DNA of 64,000 nt from an uncultured Litoreibacter sp. (GTDB lineage: Bacteria; Pseudomonadota; Alphaproteobacteria; Rhodobacterales; Rhodobacteraceae): positions 124,001 to 188,000 of the forward strand of contig CANLQL010000001.1 of NCBI GenBank assembly GCA_947493265.1. Direction: 5' to 3'. This document shows positions 18,991 through 29,041 of this stretch, piece after piece. Positions within the stretch are counted from its first letter, which is position 1, and each line of letters opens with the position of its first letter. A program made the translations under genes and the position numbers. The notes beneath the pieces are model-generated. The model did no database searches. It was not told where the DNA came from and was given only the letters and a program-made list of their open reading frames with translations.

Positions 18991-19431
18991 CTGGCGAACA
19001 GCCTCGCCCAGCGCAATCCCGGCAGCGATAGCAACATTCAGGCTGCGCCCCCCGCCGGGCATCGGGATCATCACACGGGCATCGGCGGCGGCGTGAACGT
19101 GATCCGGAACACCTGCGCTTTCGCGCCCCAAAAGGATGCAATCGCCGGGTTGGAAAGTGAAATCATACAAGTCCGTCGCGCCTTTTGTGGTCATCAATAT
19201 CAGACGTCCGCTGCGCGCATGATTGAAGTGATCCCAACTGTCGTGGTGCCTGACATCAGCCTTTTCGCCATAGTCCAGCGCACGCGTGCGCAGTAATTTC
19301 ATTGAAAACGGGAAGCCGCAGGGTTCGATCACGTGTACAGGGGAATCAAAGCAGACCCCCAATCGCACCAAAGACCCCAGATTCGGGGCCAGATCCGGTT
19401 CAAATGCGGCTATCTGGCACTGGTGCGACAA
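18982..19431 (-). CDS. trmL: tRNA (cytidine/uridine-34-2'-O)-methyltransferase TrmL
   Basis: A 149-residue SPOUT-class methyltransferase that methylates the ribose of the wobble base in tRNA-Leu. The trefoil-knot motifs are visible: EPDLAPNLGSLVRLGVCF near the start, ILLGRESAGVPDHVH, then MIPMPGGGRSLNVAIAAGIAL, the SAM-binding knot. Length is normal for TrmL, which works as a dimer. It is convergent with the acetyltransferase gene and divergent from petA, with a gap of about 140 bases in between. Confidence 0.92.
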   Translation of the reverse strand: MSHQCQIAAFEPDLAPNLGSLVRLGVCFDSPVHVIEPCGFPFSMKLLRTRALDYGEKADVRHHDSWDHFNHARSGRLILMTTKGATDLYDFTFQPGDCILLGRESAGVPDHVHAAADARVMIPMPGGGRSLNVAIAAGIALGEAVRQLR

Positions 19432-19570
19432 TTGGCTTGTCCTTTCCGCAATTCATGACTGGACGCGAGCGGCGACACCGATATATCTACGCGCGATACA
19501 ACCATACCTTCGGTGTGGCCTAGCGACCAATTAGAGGCAGCTCACGCCGCCAGACAAGGGAGAAGTTTCC

Positions 19571-20131
19571 GTGTCCCACGCAGACGACCACAGCGGCACG
19601 CGCCGCGACTTTCTATACTACGCCACAGCAGGTACTGCAGCGGTCGCCGGTGGCGCCGCAGTTTGGCCTTTGGTGAACCAGATGAACCCTTCCGCTGATG
19701 TGCAGGCACTTGCCTCCATCGACGTGGATGTTTCCGGCCTTGAGCCAGGCACACAATTGACTGTGAAATGGCTGGGTAAACCAGTTTTCATCCGCCGTCG
19801 TACGGAAGACGAAATTGCGGCCGCCCAAGGCGTCGAAATGAGCGAACTTCCAGACCCACAGGCGTTCAACGCCAACCTGGGCGACACAGCGGATGCAACG
19901 GATGCGAACCGGACCTTGGACGAGGCTGGCGAATGGCTGGTGATGATCGGCGTTTGTACCCACCTGGGTTGTGTACCTTTGGGTGATGGCGCTGGTGATT
20001 TTGGCGGATGGTTCTGCCCATGCCACGGTTCTCACTACGATACAGCTGGCCGGATCCGTAAAGGTCCAGCCCCCCGCAACTTGCCTGTACCTGTCGCATT
20101 GCTCGACGGCGACACACTGAAACTCGGTTAA
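19571..20131 (+). CDS. petA: Ubiquinol-cytochrome c reductase Rieske iron-sulfur subunit
   Basis: A 186-residue Rieske protein of the cytochrome bc1 complex, transferring electrons from ubiquinol to cytochrome c1. The N-terminus carries a twin-arginine signal and membrane anchor ([20 protein letters not shown]). The [2Fe-2S] cluster is bound by [10 protein letters not shown] and CPCHGSHYD. Translation starts at a GTG (19571) preceded by GGGAGA. It heads petABC, with petB 13 bases later. The protein acts on the periplasmic face. Confidence 0.97.
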   Translation: MSHADDHSGTRRDFLYYATAGTAAVAGGAAVWPLVNQMNPSADVQALASIDVDVSGLEPGTQLTVKWLGKPVFIRRRTEDEIAAAQGVEMSELPDPQAFNANLGDTADATDANRTLDEAGEWLVMIGVCTHLGCVPLGDGAGDFGGWFCPCHGSHYDTAGRIRKGPAPRNLPVPVALLDGDTLKLG

Positions 20132-20144
20132 GGGAGAGACTGAC

Positions 20145-21482
20145 ATGGCTGGTATCCCACACGACCATTACGAACCAAAAACGGGCGCAGAGAAGTGGCT
20201 GAACAAGCGGCTTCCTATCGCGGGTCTGATTTACGACACGCTGATGCTGCCAACCCCGAAAAACCTGAACTGGATGTGGATCTGGGGCATTGTCCTGACC
20301 TTCACGCTGGTTTTGCAGATTGTCACAGGCATCGTCCTGGTGATGCATTATACACCTGATGCTGATCTGGCCTTCGCCTCCGTTGAGCACATCATGCGCA
20401 ACGTGAACGGTGGCTGGGCGTTGCGGTACATTCACATGAACGGTGCTTCGCTGTTCTTTGTGGCTGTGTATGCGCATATTTTCCGGGGGCTTTACTATGG
20501 CTCCTACAAAGCCCCGCGTGAGATCACGTGGATCATCGGTATGTTGATCTACCTGTTGATGATGGGCACCGCCTTTATGGGCTACGTTTTGCCTTGGGGT
20601 CAGATGTCCTTCTGGGGTGCGACTGTTATTACAGGTCTTTTCGGCGCGATCCCGGGTATCGGCGAAGCACTGCAGACATGGCTTCTTGGTGGACCAGCTG
20701 TTGATAACGCGACACTGACGCGCTTCTTCTCGCTGCATTACCTGATGCCGTTCCTGATCCTTGGCCTTGTGATTGTCCATATCTGGGCCTTCCACACGAC
20801 CGGCAACAACAACCCGACAGGTGTTGAAGTGCGCCGCACGTCCAAAGAAGAAGCCGAGAAGGACACAGTACCGTTTTGGCCATACTTCGTGATCAAGGAT
20901 TTGGTCGCGCTGGCGCTGATCCTGGTGATCTTCTTCGCCATCGTTGGCTTCATGCCGAACTATCTGGGTCACCCGGATAACTACATCGAAGCAAACGCGC
21001 TTGCGACACCTGCACATATCGTGCCGGAATGGTACTTCTTGCCATTCTACGCGATCCTGCGGGCCTTCACTGCGGAAGTTTGGGTCGTGCAAATCGCCTC
21101 CTTCGTGACAGGCGGCATCATCGACGCGAAGTTCTTCGGTGTGCTTGCAATGTTCGGTGCGATTGCGGTTATGGCGCTGGCTCCGTGGCTGGATACATCT
21201 TCCGTACGCTCCGGTCGCTACCGCCCGATGTTCAAGTGGTGGTTCGCCCTTCTCGTCGTGGATTTCATGGTCCTGATGTGGGTTGGCGCACAAGCCGCGG
21301 AAGAGCCTTATGCAACGATCTCTCTGATCGCTTCGGCCTACTGGTTTGCGTATTTCCTCGTGATCTTGCCACTGCTTGGCGTGATCGAGAAACCGCTGCC
21401 ACAGCCTGCGACGATCGAAGAAGATTTCGACGCACATTATCCTAAGAAGTCCGGCGACGAAGCCGCGGCTCCGGCAGAGTAA
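20145..21482 (+). CDS. petB: Cytochrome b of the bc1 complex
   Basis: A 445-residue multi-spanning cytochrome b carrying both b haems and the Qo and Qi quinone sites. The Qo-site PEWY motif is visible ([18 protein letters not shown]), as is the helix B/C region with haem-ligand histidines ([20 protein letters not shown]) and the second pair region ([20 protein letters not shown]). Length agrees with the alphaproteobacterial form (about 430-445). It lies between petA and petC with short spacers. Confidence 0.97.
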   Translation: MAGIPHDHYEPKTGAEKWLNKRLPIAGLIYDTLMLPTPKNLNWMWIWGIVLTFTLVLQIVTGIVLVMHYTPDADLAFASVEHIMRNVNGGWALRYIHMNGASLFFVAVYAHIFRGLYYGSYKAPREITWIIGMLIYLLMMGTAFMGYVLPWGQMSFWGATVITGLFGAIPGIGEALQTWLLGGPAVDNATLTRFFSLHYLMPFLILGLVIVHIWAFHTTGNNNPTGVEVRRTSKEEAEKDTVPFWPYFVIKDLVALALILVIFFAIVGFMPNYLGHPDNYIEANALATPAHIVPEWYFLPFYAILRAFTAEVWVVQIASFVTGGIIDAKFFGVLAMFGAIAVMALAPWLDTSSVRSGRYRPMFKWWFALLVVDFMVLMWVGAQAAEEPYATISLIASAYWFAYFLVILPLLGVIEKPLPQPATIEEDFDAHYPKKSGDEAAAPAE

Positions 21483-21496
21483 GAGGAATACGACCA

Positions 21497-22309
21497 ATGC
21501 TTAAGAAACTCTCACTCGTGACAGCTCTGGTGGCCACTCTGGCCACTGGCGCGAACGCTGCCGGCGGCGGTGGCGGACATGTCGAAAACATCGACTTCTC
21601 GTTTGATGGATGGTTCGGCACATATGATCAAAACCAGCTGCAACGCGGCCTGAAAATCTACACCGAGGTCTGCGCTGGCTGCCACGGTCTGAAATTCGTG
21701 CCCATGCGGACGCTGGCAGATGAAGGTGGTCCACATCTTCCAGAAGATCAGATGAAAGCCTATGTGGCGCAATTCCCGGTCAATGATGAGGCGGCCAACC
21801 GTCACCTCTATGATGCCGAGAATGACGAGCTGCGCGCGCTGGTCCCAACCGACCATTTCCCGGCCAACGAGTCGCTGGGCGCACCGGACCTGTCCTTGAT
21901 GGCGAAAGCCCGTGCTGGTTTCCACGGTCCTTACGGCTTGGGTATCAACCAGTTCTTCAAAGGGATGGGCGGTCCAGAATACATCACCGCCCTTCTGCTT
22001 GGCTATACAGGCGAAGAGAAGGAAGAAGCTGGTGTGACGCTTTATGAAAACACAGCCTTCCCGGGCGGTTGGATTTCGATGGGTCCTCCACTGTATGGCG
22101 ACGATGTCGAATTTGATGACGGTCACGCAACCGATCTTCATCACCTGGCAGAAGACGTCTCAGCCTTCCTGATGTGGACAGCAGAACCGAAGCTTGAAGC
22201 CCGCAAAGGCATGGGCTTCCTGGCTGTGTTCTTCCTGTCGGTTCTGACCGTGCTTCTCTATCTGACGAACAAACGTCTCTGGGCACCGATCAAGCGCAAA
22301 GACGTCTGA
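21497..22309 (+). CDS. petC: Cytochrome c1 of the bc1 complex
   Basis: A 270-residue cytochrome c1. It begins with a Sec signal peptide (about residues 1-21, ending GANA), has one covalent haem site C59-x-x-C62-H63 ([11 protein letters not shown]), and ends with a single transmembrane anchor ([20 protein letters not shown]) that leaves KRKDV in the cytoplasm. It passes electrons from the Rieske centre to soluble or membrane cytochrome c. It is the last gene of petABC and is followed by a strong terminator. Confidence 0.97.
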   Translation: MLKKLSLVTALVATLATGANAAGGGGGHVENIDFSFDGWFGTYDQNQLQRGLKIYTEVCAGCHGLKFVPMRTLADEGGPHLPEDQMKAYVAQFPVNDEAANRHLYDAENDELRALVPTDHFPANESLGAPDLSLMAKARAGFHGPYGLGINQFFKGMGGPEYITALLLGYTGEEKEEAGVTLYENTAFPGGWISMGPPLYGDDVEFDDGHATDLHHLAEDVSAFLMWTAEPKLEARKGMGFLAVFFLSVLTVLLYLTNKRLWAPIKRKDV

Positions 22310-22332
22310 TCCGGCAACAGATTAAGACTTTC

Positions 22333-22362
22333 AGACGCGTCCCATCGGGGCGCGTCTTTTCT
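22333..22362 (+). terminator. Rho-independent terminator after petABC
   Basis: AGACGCGTCCC pairs with GGGGCGCGTCT across a three-base loop, an 11-bp stem with one T-G pair, followed directly by TTTTCTTTT. It lies 24 bases past the petC stop and separates petABC from aroC. Confidence 0.88.
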
Positions 22363-22412
22363 TTTGCGAACGCGGGCGCTAGACCACCTTCCAAGAAACC
22401 GGAGCATTTTTT

Positions 22413-23507
22413 ATGTCGATCAACAGTTTTGGCCATCTCTTTCGTGTCACCACATGGGGCGAAAGCCACGGACCTGCGCTTGGGGCCACTGTCGATGGGT
22501 GCCCACCCGGTGTACCGCTTGATGCGTCAATGCTTCAGCACTGGCTGGACAAGCGAAAGCCTGGGCAAAACAAGTACACGACCCAGCGCCGCGAAGCCGA
22601 TGAGGTGCGGATTTTGTCAGGCGTGTTTGAGGGTGTAACTACTGGCACGCCGATTCAGTTGATGATCAAAAACACAGATCAACGCTCCAAAGACTATGGC
22701 GATATTGCTGAGAAGTTTCGCCCCGGCCACGCCGATATCACCTATTGGCAGAAATACGGTATTCGCGACTATCGGGGGGGTGGACGATCCTCTGCCCGCG
22801 AAACAGCGGCGCGGGTTGCAGCCGGTGGCGTCGCACGCGAAGCAATCAAAGCGCTGGTGCCCGGTTTGAAAATCACAGGCTACATGGTGCAAATGGGCGA
22901 ACACAAAACCGACAAACGCGACCTCGCCCAGATTGATCAAAACCCTTTCTGGGTTCCTGATGCAGATGCTGCGGCAACCTGGGCGGAATACCTTGATGGT
23001 TTGCGGAAATCCGGAAGCTCTGTCGGGGCCATGATCGAGGTTGTTGCCAGCGGCGCGCCTGCGGGGCTTGGGGCCCCGGTATACGGCAAAATAGACACTG
23101 ATCTTGCCGCAGCGATGATGTCGATCAATGCGGTCAAAGGAGTGGAGATTGGCGCAGGGATACAAGCTGCGATGCTCACCGGGGAAGCCAATGCAGATGA
23201 GATCACGATGGGCAAAGACGGACCTGTCTACAGCTCCAACCATGCAGGGGGTGTTCTGGGCGGCATTTCAACGGGACAGGACCTTGTTGTGCGCTTTGCG
23301 GTCAAGCCGACCTCGTCAATCCTGACGCCCCGCAAGACGATCACGAAATCTGGCGAAAACACCGAGATCGTCACAAAAGGCCGCCACGACCCATGTGTCG
23401 GTATTCGTGCTGTTCCTGTTGGTGAGGCTATGATGGCTTGTGTGATCTTGGATCATCTGTTGCTACATCGCGGTCAGGTGGGCGAAAACCAAGGGAATAT
23501 CGGCTAG
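22413..23507 (+). CDS. aroC: Chorismate synthase
   Basis: A 364-residue chorismate synthase, which makes chorismate from 5-enolpyruvylshikimate 3-phosphate using reduced FMN without net redox change. Conserved segments are [43 protein letters not shown] and [20 protein letters not shown]. Length is normal. A GGAG lies nine bases before the ATG. It stands alone rather than in an aro cluster and ends with a four-base overlap with the convergent transporter gene. Confidence 0.97.
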   Translation: MSINSFGHLFRVTTWGESHGPALGATVDGCPPGVPLDASMLQHWLDKRKPGQNKYTTQRREADEVRILSGVFEGVTTGTPIQLMIKNTDQRSKDYGDIAEKFRPGHADITYWQKYGIRDYRGGGRSSARETAARVAAGGVAREAIKALVPGLKITGYMVQMGEHKTDKRDLAQIDQNPFWVPDADAAATWAEYLDGLRKSGSSVGAMIEVVASGAPAGLGAPVYGKIDTDLAAAMMSINAVKGVEIGAGIQAAMLTGEANADEITMGKDGPVYSSNHAGGVLGGISTGQDLVVRFAVKPTSSILTPRKTITKSGENTEIVTKGRHDPCVGIRAVPVGEAMMACVILDHLLLHRGQVGENQGNIG

Positions 23508-24370
23508 ACCGTCTGTTTCGACAGCTGAACCGCCAGAATTCCACCTGCGATCACGGCGACGCCGATTATGTCCATCAGACCTAGACTTTCCCCAAGCAGG
23601 ACTGCCGCCACGGCCACCCCTAGAAATGGGTTCAAGAAGTGGAAGGTTGATGCCCGCACGGCCCCGATACGTCCAACAAGGTGGAACCAGACGACGGTTG
23701 CCAAAATCCCCGGAACGAGTGTTGTGTAGATAAATGCCGCGACTAGTTGCCAAGACCAGGTCACGGTCAGATCTTCCGTCGGGAACCCAATGATGGCGAC
23801 CGCTACAAACCCGACGAGCATTTGCAGACCAACCGCCATCAGGACGTTTTCACCTGCGGCGACCGTGCGCACAGCCAGCGTCGCAAAGGTCAGGGCCAGC
23901 ACACCGATGCCGCAATAAAGTAGTCCCATCACATCGACACCAAGGCTTATCCGGGTGCCCATGATCAAGCCGACGCCAGCGATACCTGCAAACAACCCGA
24001 GGATTCCCAGAAGTCCAACACGCTCTCTGAATATTAGCCAACCGGCCAATGCCACCAGAAGCGGCATGGTCGAAGCGATGATAGCCGCAAGGGAGGCCTC
24101 CACGGTTTGCATGGCGACGAAATTCAGCCCCAGATAAAGCCCGTTCTGGCAGATCCCGAAAATCACGACGGCGATCCATTGTTTGCGGGACAAATGCCAG
24201 CTTTGGCCCAATGCGCGGGCGATGATAACGCTGATCAGACCAGACAGAAGAAAGCGCATCGCCAAGGCGCTGAGCGGGGGCGCATCCACGACGATAATCC
24301 GGGCAGATGTAAACGCGCTCGACCACATGAAGGCGAACGCGAGCCCCATCAAAATTGCACGAAGATCCAT
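23504..24370 (-). CDS. EamA/DMT-superfamily transporter
   Basis: A 288-residue membrane protein with ten predicted helices in two EamA repeats, characteristic of the drug/metabolite transporter superfamily (for example [20 protein letters not shown] in the first repeat; [20 protein letters not shown] in the second). Members export amino acids, nucleosides or other metabolites; the substrate here cannot be read from sequence. The frame is open to 24409, but the ATG at 24370 has GGGAC five bases upstream and starts the first helix. Confidence 0.85.
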   Translation of the reverse strand: MDLRAILMGLAFAFMWSSAFTSARIIVVDAPPLSALAMRFLLSGLISVIIARALGQSWHLSRKQWIAVVIFGICQNGLYLGLNFVAMQTVEASLAAIIASTMPLLVALAGWLIFRERVGLLGILGLFAGIAGVGLIMGTRISLGVDVMGLLYCGIGVLALTFATLAVRTVAAGENVLMAVGLQMLVGFVAVAIIGFPTEDLTVTWSWQLVAAFIYTTLVPGILATVVWFHLVGRIGAVRASTFHFLNPFLGVAVAAVLLGESLGLMDIIGVAVIAGGILAVQLSKQTV

Positions 24371-24410
24371 TGCACGTCCCTGCCCGTTCTGCACCTTGGC
24401 TACACGCAAA

Positions 24411-24440
24411 AAGAAAGGGCCGCCAGTGGTGGCGACCCTT
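24411..24440 (-). terminator. Rho-independent terminator after the HU gene
   Basis: On the minus strand AAGGGTCGCCA pairs with TGGCGGCCCTT (one T-G pair) over a CCAC loop and is followed by TCTTTTT. It starts 24 bases past the HU stop codon, as expected for a highly expressed monocistronic gene. Confidence 0.82.
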
Positions 24441-24463
24441 CCCAGAACTTATGTCAGACCGGG

Positions 24464-24754
24464 TTACCCGTTGACGCTGTCTTTCAGTGCTTTCGCGATT
24501 GTCATTTTGACAACTTTGTCTGCGTCTTTATGGATCTGCTCACCCGTGGCCGGGTTGCGAACCATGCGCGCTGGACGTTCGCGGCAATAAATTTTGCCGA
24601 CGCCTGGCAGAGTGACTGCGCCACCGCCAGATACTTCACGTGTAATGATGTCAATCAGACCATCCAGAGCCGCACCAGCGGATTTTTTGTCTGTGTCGGC
24701 TGCTTCAGCCAAAGCCGCAACCAGCTGTGTTTTTGTCATCGGTTTAGTTGCCAT
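24464..24754 (-). CDS. hup: HU-family DNA-binding protein
   Basis: A 96-residue histone-like HU protein, a dimeric nucleoid component that bends DNA. The N-terminus (MTKTQLVAALAEAADTDKKS), the LPGVGKIYCRERPARMVRNP beta-arm with its conserved RNP tip, and the C-terminal helix (VVKMTIAKALKD) are typical. The frame extends to 24772, but the ATG at 24754 has GGGAG nine bases upstream. Upstream on the minus strand TTGTGC and TTAGAT, 17 bases apart, could be a sigma-70 promoter. HU and IHF share the fold; the length and motif favour HU. Confidence 0.92.
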   Translation of the reverse strand: MATKPMTKTQLVAALAEAADTDKKSAGAALDGLIDIITREVSGGGAVTLPGVGKIYCRERPARMVRNPATGEQIHKDADKVVKMTIAKALKDSVNG

Positions 24755-24887
24755 GTGCTCAATCTCCCTCATGGTCCCCTTAAATTGGGGCGTTATCGCG
24801 TGAATCTAACTGTATATAGAGGGTACGCACAACTCTTTGTGTGCAAATACCCCTATTTTTATGCTGTTTTTCGCCGTTTTCCTTGCG

Positions 24888-26372
24888 TCAAAGGAATGCA
24901 GTTTCGGAAAAACTGCGTAATTTCCGCGAATGAAGCCGTTCCAGCGGCATTTCTCGCAACCGCTCCATCGCCTCAATTCCGATCAAAAGATGCCGTGCGA
25001 CCTGTGTTTTATAGAAGTCAGACGCCATTCCCGGCAGCTTCAATTCCCCATGCAAAGGTTTGTCTGACACGCAAAGCAAAGTGCCGTAAGGCACGCGGAA
25101 CCGGAACCCGTTTGCCGCGATCGTGGCGCTTTCCATATCCAACGCAACTGCCCTGCTTTGGCTCAGGCGTTGGACAGGGCCAGACTGGTCGCGCAGCTCC
25201 CAATTGCGGTTATCGATGGTTGCGACTGTGCCCGTTCGCATGATCCGTTTCAGATCATAGCCTTCCAATTGCGTGACTTCTTCGACGGCCTCTTCCAGGG
25301 CAATCTGAACCTCGGCAAGTGCTGGAATTGGAACCCAAACGGGCAGGTCATCATCAAGCACATGATCTTCCCGCAGATAGGCATGCGCCAGCACGAAATC
25401 CCCCAAAGACTGCGAATTCCTGAGCCCCGCACAATGGCCAACCATTAACCACGCATGTGGGCGCAGGACGGCAATGTGATCCGTGGCAGTTTTCGCATTG
25501 GACGGCCCAACCCCAATGTTGACCAAAGTGATGCCGGAACCATCCGCCCGCGTCAGGTGATAGGTCGGCATTTGTGGCGTCTTAGGTGACGCCGGGATCG
25601 TTCCATTCGCGTTTGTCAGAATGTGGTCACCGGTGCTGACAAAGCTTGTGTACCCGCTGGTCTTATCGGCGAGCATTTTGCGGGCGTAGGCTTCGAACTC
25701 TTCGACATAAAACTGGTAGTTGGTGAACAGCACGTGGTTCTGGAAATGCATCGGATCCGTGGCAGTGTAATGCGCCAAACGGGCCAGAGAATAGTCGATC
25801 CGCTGCGCTGTGAATGCTGCCAGGTGGCCAGAGCCATCATCATTGGTGACATCCTTTCCATTCACGATGTCATCATTCGTCGTCGCCAAGTCCGGGACAT
25901 CAAAAATATCGCGCAATGTGAAATCCGTCGCACCGTCCTGCGGGATCGTGATATTGGGGTCGTTGGCAACAGCAAAATGCACCGGCATCGGTGTGCTAGA
26001 TGTTCCGATCCAGACACCAACACCGTGATTTTCGATCAGCAACGCGATCTGCTGTTCCAGATAATTCTCAAACAGGACCGGACGGGTGATCGTGGCCGAG
26101 TAGATCCCCGGCCCCGCAACATGTCCAAAGCTGAGGCGGCTGTCGATTTGCGCATAGCTGGTCGTTGTGATCCGAATTTCGGGATAAAATGCCCTGTATC
26201 TTTTGTCGGGCATCGGTCCGCTCAGCACGCTTGAAAATTTTTCACACAGGAAGGACGACGCCTCCTGATACAACTCACAAAGTTGGGAAACCGCCGCTTT
26301 CGGATCGGTGTAGTAAATCGCTTCCGGCGTATCGGGCGATTGGACAGCCATATTTGGCGTTTGACCTGTCAT
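24888..26372 (-). CDS. amn: AMP nucleosidase
   Basis: A 494-residue AMP nucleosidase that hydrolyses AMP to adenine and ribose 5-phosphate. It has the family's N-terminal regulatory domain (PEAIYYTDPKAAVSQLCELY) and a C-terminal nucleoside-phosphorylase-like catalytic domain (NIGVGPSNAKTATDHIAVLR; GHCAGLRNSQSLGDFVLAHA; ALDMESATIAANGFRFRVP). Its start overlaps the stop of ade by four bases, so the two are co-translated; the product adenine is the substrate of the upstream-encoded enzyme. Confidence 0.95.
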   Translation of the reverse strand: MTGQTPNMAVQSPDTPEAIYYTDPKAAVSQLCELYQEASSFLCEKFSSVLSGPMPDKRYRAFYPEIRITTTSYAQIDSRLSFGHVAGPGIYSATITRPVLFENYLEQQIALLIENHGVGVWIGTSSTPMPVHFAVANDPNITIPQDGATDFTLRDIFDVPDLATTNDDIVNGKDVTNDDGSGHLAAFTAQRIDYSLARLAHYTATDPMHFQNHVLFTNYQFYVEEFEAYARKMLADKTSGYTSFVSTGDHILTNANGTIPASPKTPQMPTYHLTRADGSGITLVNIGVGPSNAKTATDHIAVLRPHAWLMVGHCAGLRNSQSLGDFVLAHAYLREDHVLDDDLPVWVPIPALAEVQIALEEAVEEVTQLEGYDLKRIMRTGTVATIDNRNWELRDQSGPVQRLSQSRAVALDMESATIAANGFRFRVPYGTLLCVSDKPLHGELKLPGMASDFYKTQVARHLLIGIEAMERLREMPLERLHSRKLRSFSETAFL

Positions 26373-28168
26373 GTTGGGTCCTCAAACAAATCTATCATTT
26401 CGAATTTAGTCACGTCGACGAGCCCCAGATCCGATATCCGGATTTCGGGGATCACGACCAGCGCAAGAAGCGAGTGCTGCATATAGGCGTTGTTCAACGT
26501 GCACCCGCAATCCTGCATCGCGTTCACCATCTGATCTGCCTTTGCAGCGACCTCCACGGCTGGGCTGTCAGACATCAGACCCGCGATTGGAAGCTCGACC
26601 AAGGCCAGTTCTTTACCATCTTTCCAAACCGTGACACCGCCACCGACCTCACCCAGCCTGTTGGCGGCAAGCGCCATGTTTTCCCGGCTTGTGCCAACGA
26701 CAATCATTTGGTGGCTGTCATGCGCGACTGTTGAGGCGATGGCCATATCCCCAGTATAGCCAAACCCTTCAACCAGTCCGTTAACAACGTCCCCAGTTGC
26801 GCGGTGCCGTTCCACCAAGGCAATCTGGCAGGTGGCTCCGGAAGGCTCTAATATGCCGTCTTTTACCAAAATATCGCGTTTTAACGCTTTGGTCGGGGCT
26901 TGGTTTTCAACCACGCCGATGACGTTCGCTGTCGCTTGGTTGAGGCCTTCTGGCGCTGTGATCACAAAATCACTTGCCGCAAGAGTTTTTCCCAGATGAA
27001 CAGTTTCTCGTGCGCTTTGCGGCCAGTCCAGATGTAGGCAGTCCACTGCAATCTTGCCGTCTTTGGCTATGGTTTTCCCACGCGCAATGACGTGTTCTAT
27101 CGGCAATTCTTTTAGATCAGAGGTCAGGATAACGTCAGCGCGGCGCCCTGGTGCAATGGATCCAAGCTCCCGTTCCAGCCCGAAATGCGTCGCGGTGTTT
27201 ATTGTGGCCATTTGCAACGCTACGACAGGATCACATCCACAGGCGATCGCATGGCGTACAACACGGTTCATATGCCCGTCATTGACCAATGTGCCAGAAT
27301 GGCAATCGTCGGTACACAGGATGAAATTGCGTGGATCCAGACCTTTTTCTGTCACAGCCGTGATCTGGCTTTCAACGTCATACCAAGCCGATCCCAGCCG
27401 CATCATCGACCGCATGCCCTGACGCACCCGCGCCATCGCATCGGCTTCGCAAGTCCCTTCATGATCATCGGCAGGGCCACCCGCTGCATAAACCTGAAAT
27501 CCAGCCAAATCCAGCGATGCATAGTGTCCGCCAACGGTTTTGCCCGCGTTCTGGGTTGCCGCAATTTCCGCCAGCATCTTCGGATCACCGGCCATGACGC
27601 CGGGGAAATTCATCATTTCACCCAAGCCGATTATGCCTGGCCATGACATTGCTTCAGCAACATCGTCAGCAGTGATTTCAAATCCTGTTGTTTCCAGCCC
27701 CGGCGCGGATGGCGCGCAGCTTGGCATCTGCGTATAGATCGAAATAGGCTGGATTAGAGCCTCATCGTGCATCAGTTTAACACCGGCAAGCCCCAAGACA
27801 TTCGCGATCTCATGGGGGTCGGTGAACATCGTGGTCGTGCCATGTGGGATCACCGCAGCGGCAAATTCAGCCGGTGTCAGCATGCCGCTTTCGATATGCA
27901 TATGTCCGTCACACAGGCCGGGGATCATGAAGCGGCCCTGCGCCTCGATCACGTCGGTTTCGGGGCCAATGCAATGGGACGCATCCGCGCCACAATAGGC
28001 AAACCGCCCGTCCGCAATAGCCAGATCAGAATTCTCAAGACATTCGCACGTATGGACATTGACCCATACACCACCGCGAATAACGACGTCGGCAAAGGCC
28101 CGACCAGCCGCGACTTCGATCAGTCGAGCAGCGCTTTCGGGCCATGTTTTCAGATTGGGGTGTTCCAT
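26369..28168 (-). CDS. ade: Adenine deaminase
   Basis: A 599-residue amidohydrolase that deaminates adenine to hypoxanthine. Metal-binding and family motifs include PGLCDGHMHIESGMLTP, GTTTMFTDPHEIANVLG, FILCTDDCHSGTLVNDGHMN and PGRRADVILTSDL. The frame is open to 28435, but that would run into the divergent aldolase gene; the ATG at 28168 (MEHPNLKTWPES) starts at the normal family N-terminus. Its ribosome site is weak (GGGAC). With amn it forms an operon that turns AMP into hypoxanthine. It is divergent from the five-gene CoA operon across about 100 bases. Confidence 0.93.
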   Translation of the reverse strand: MEHPNLKTWPESAARLIEVAAGRAFADVVIRGGVWVNVHTCECLENSDLAIADGRFAYCGADASHCIGPETDVIEAQGRFMIPGLCDGHMHIESGMLTPAEFAAAVIPHGTTTMFTDPHEIANVLGLAGVKLMHDEALIQPISIYTQMPSCAPSAPGLETTGFEITADDVAEAMSWPGIIGLGEMMNFPGVMAGDPKMLAEIAATQNAGKTVGGHYASLDLAGFQVYAAGGPADDHEGTCEADAMARVRQGMRSMMRLGSAWYDVESQITAVTEKGLDPRNFILCTDDCHSGTLVNDGHMNRVVRHAIACGCDPVVALQMATINTATHFGLERELGSIAPGRRADVILTSDLKELPIEHVIARGKTIAKDGKIAVDCLHLDWPQSARETVHLGKTLAASDFVITAPEGLNQATANVIGVVENQAPTKALKRDILVKDGILEPSGATCQIALVERHRATGDVVNGLVEGFGYTGDMAIASTVAHDSHQMIVVGTSRENMALAANRLGEVGGGVTVWKDGKELALVELPIAGLMSDSPAVEVAAKADQMVNAMQDCGCTLNNAYMQHSLLALVVIPEIRISDLGLVDVTKFEMIDLFEDPT

Positions 28169-28267
28169 GTCCCAAATGACATTTCTTTTGCAACGAGTGC
28201 AAGTCGCAATTTTGCTAGCGTCGTCGCAAATGGCGTGCGTAACTGTGCCCAGTGACGGGAGGATAAA

Positions 28268-29017
28268 ATGGACGGATCGCAGACCAACATTGAAAATTGG
28301 GAAGAACGGATCGACCTTGCCGCTGCATTTCGGTGGACAGCCCGCCTGAACATGCATGAAGGTGTTGCAAACCATTTCTCCCTGTCGATCAACGAGGACG
28401 GCACCAAATTTCTGATGAACCCCAATCAGGTGCATTTTAACAGGATCAAGGCCTCTGATTTGCTGGTGATTGACGCGAACGATCCCTCGACGCTTGAAGG
28501 GCCGAATGCCCCGGATATCACAGCTTGGGGGTTACACGGTGGGCTGCATCGCCATTGCCCGCACGCGCGCTGCGCAATGCATGTGCATTCTGTCTACGCA
28601 ACGGTTCTAGCTTGCCTACAAGACAGCATTCTTCCGCCTTTGGATCAGAATGCGGCGATGTTTTATGACCGGCAGGTTGTCGATGACAACTATGGCGGGC
28701 TCGCCTTGGAAGAAGAAGGCGAACGCTGCGCGAAACTGTTCGATGACCCAAAGAAGAAAGTCATGATCATGGGTAATCACGGCATCATGGTGATTGGCGA
28801 TACAGTCGCGGAAACATTCAATCGGATGTACTTTTTCGAACGCGCCTGCGAGGTTTATATCAACGCGCTGCAAACCGGTCAGCCGTTGCGCATCCTGCCT
28901 GATGAAATCGCTGCCAAAACAGCTCAGGAGATCGAGGACTATCCAGATCCCGACATCCGGCACTTGGCAGAGCTAAAAGCGCTACTGGATGAAGAAGGCT
29001 CTGACTATGCCGCGTAA
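28268..29017 (+). CDS. Class II aldolase/adducin-family protein
   Basis: A 249-residue member of the class II aldolase fold (fuculose-phosphate aldolase-like). Putative metal ligands are H105 and H107 in CAMHVHSVYATVLA, with a third histidine later (NHGIMVIGDTVAETFNRMYF). Family members are zinc aldolases, epimerases or decarboxylases acting on sugar-derived compounds; many in proteobacteria have no known substrate. A GGGAGGA ribosome site precedes the ATG. It is the first gene of a run of five on the same strand with gaps of 24 bases or less. Confidence 0.85.
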   Translation: MDGSQTNIENWEERIDLAAAFRWTARLNMHEGVANHFSLSINEDGTKFLMNPNQVHFNRIKASDLLVIDANDPSTLEGPNAPDITAWGLHGGLHRHCPHARCAMHVHSVYATVLACLQDSILPPLDQNAAMFYDRQVVDDNYGGLALEEEGERCAKLFDDPKKKVMIMGNHGIMVIGDTVAETFNRMYFFERACEVYINALQTGQPLRILPDEIAAKTAQEIEDYPDPDIRHLAELKALLDEEGSDYAA

Positions 29018-29041
29018 CGGCTGGCTTGGTCGGACTGCAAG

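Noticed and set aside
19866-21497. A 543-codon open frame on the minus strand opposite petB and the end of petA
   Set aside because: It is the antisense shadow of firmly identified bc1 genes; the translation is rich in His, Arg and Cys with no recognisable domain.
24107-25243. A 378-codon open frame on the plus strand across the transporter, HU and amn genes
   Set aside because: It crosses three real genes and their intergenic regions on the other strand, including the HU terminator; no domain is visible.
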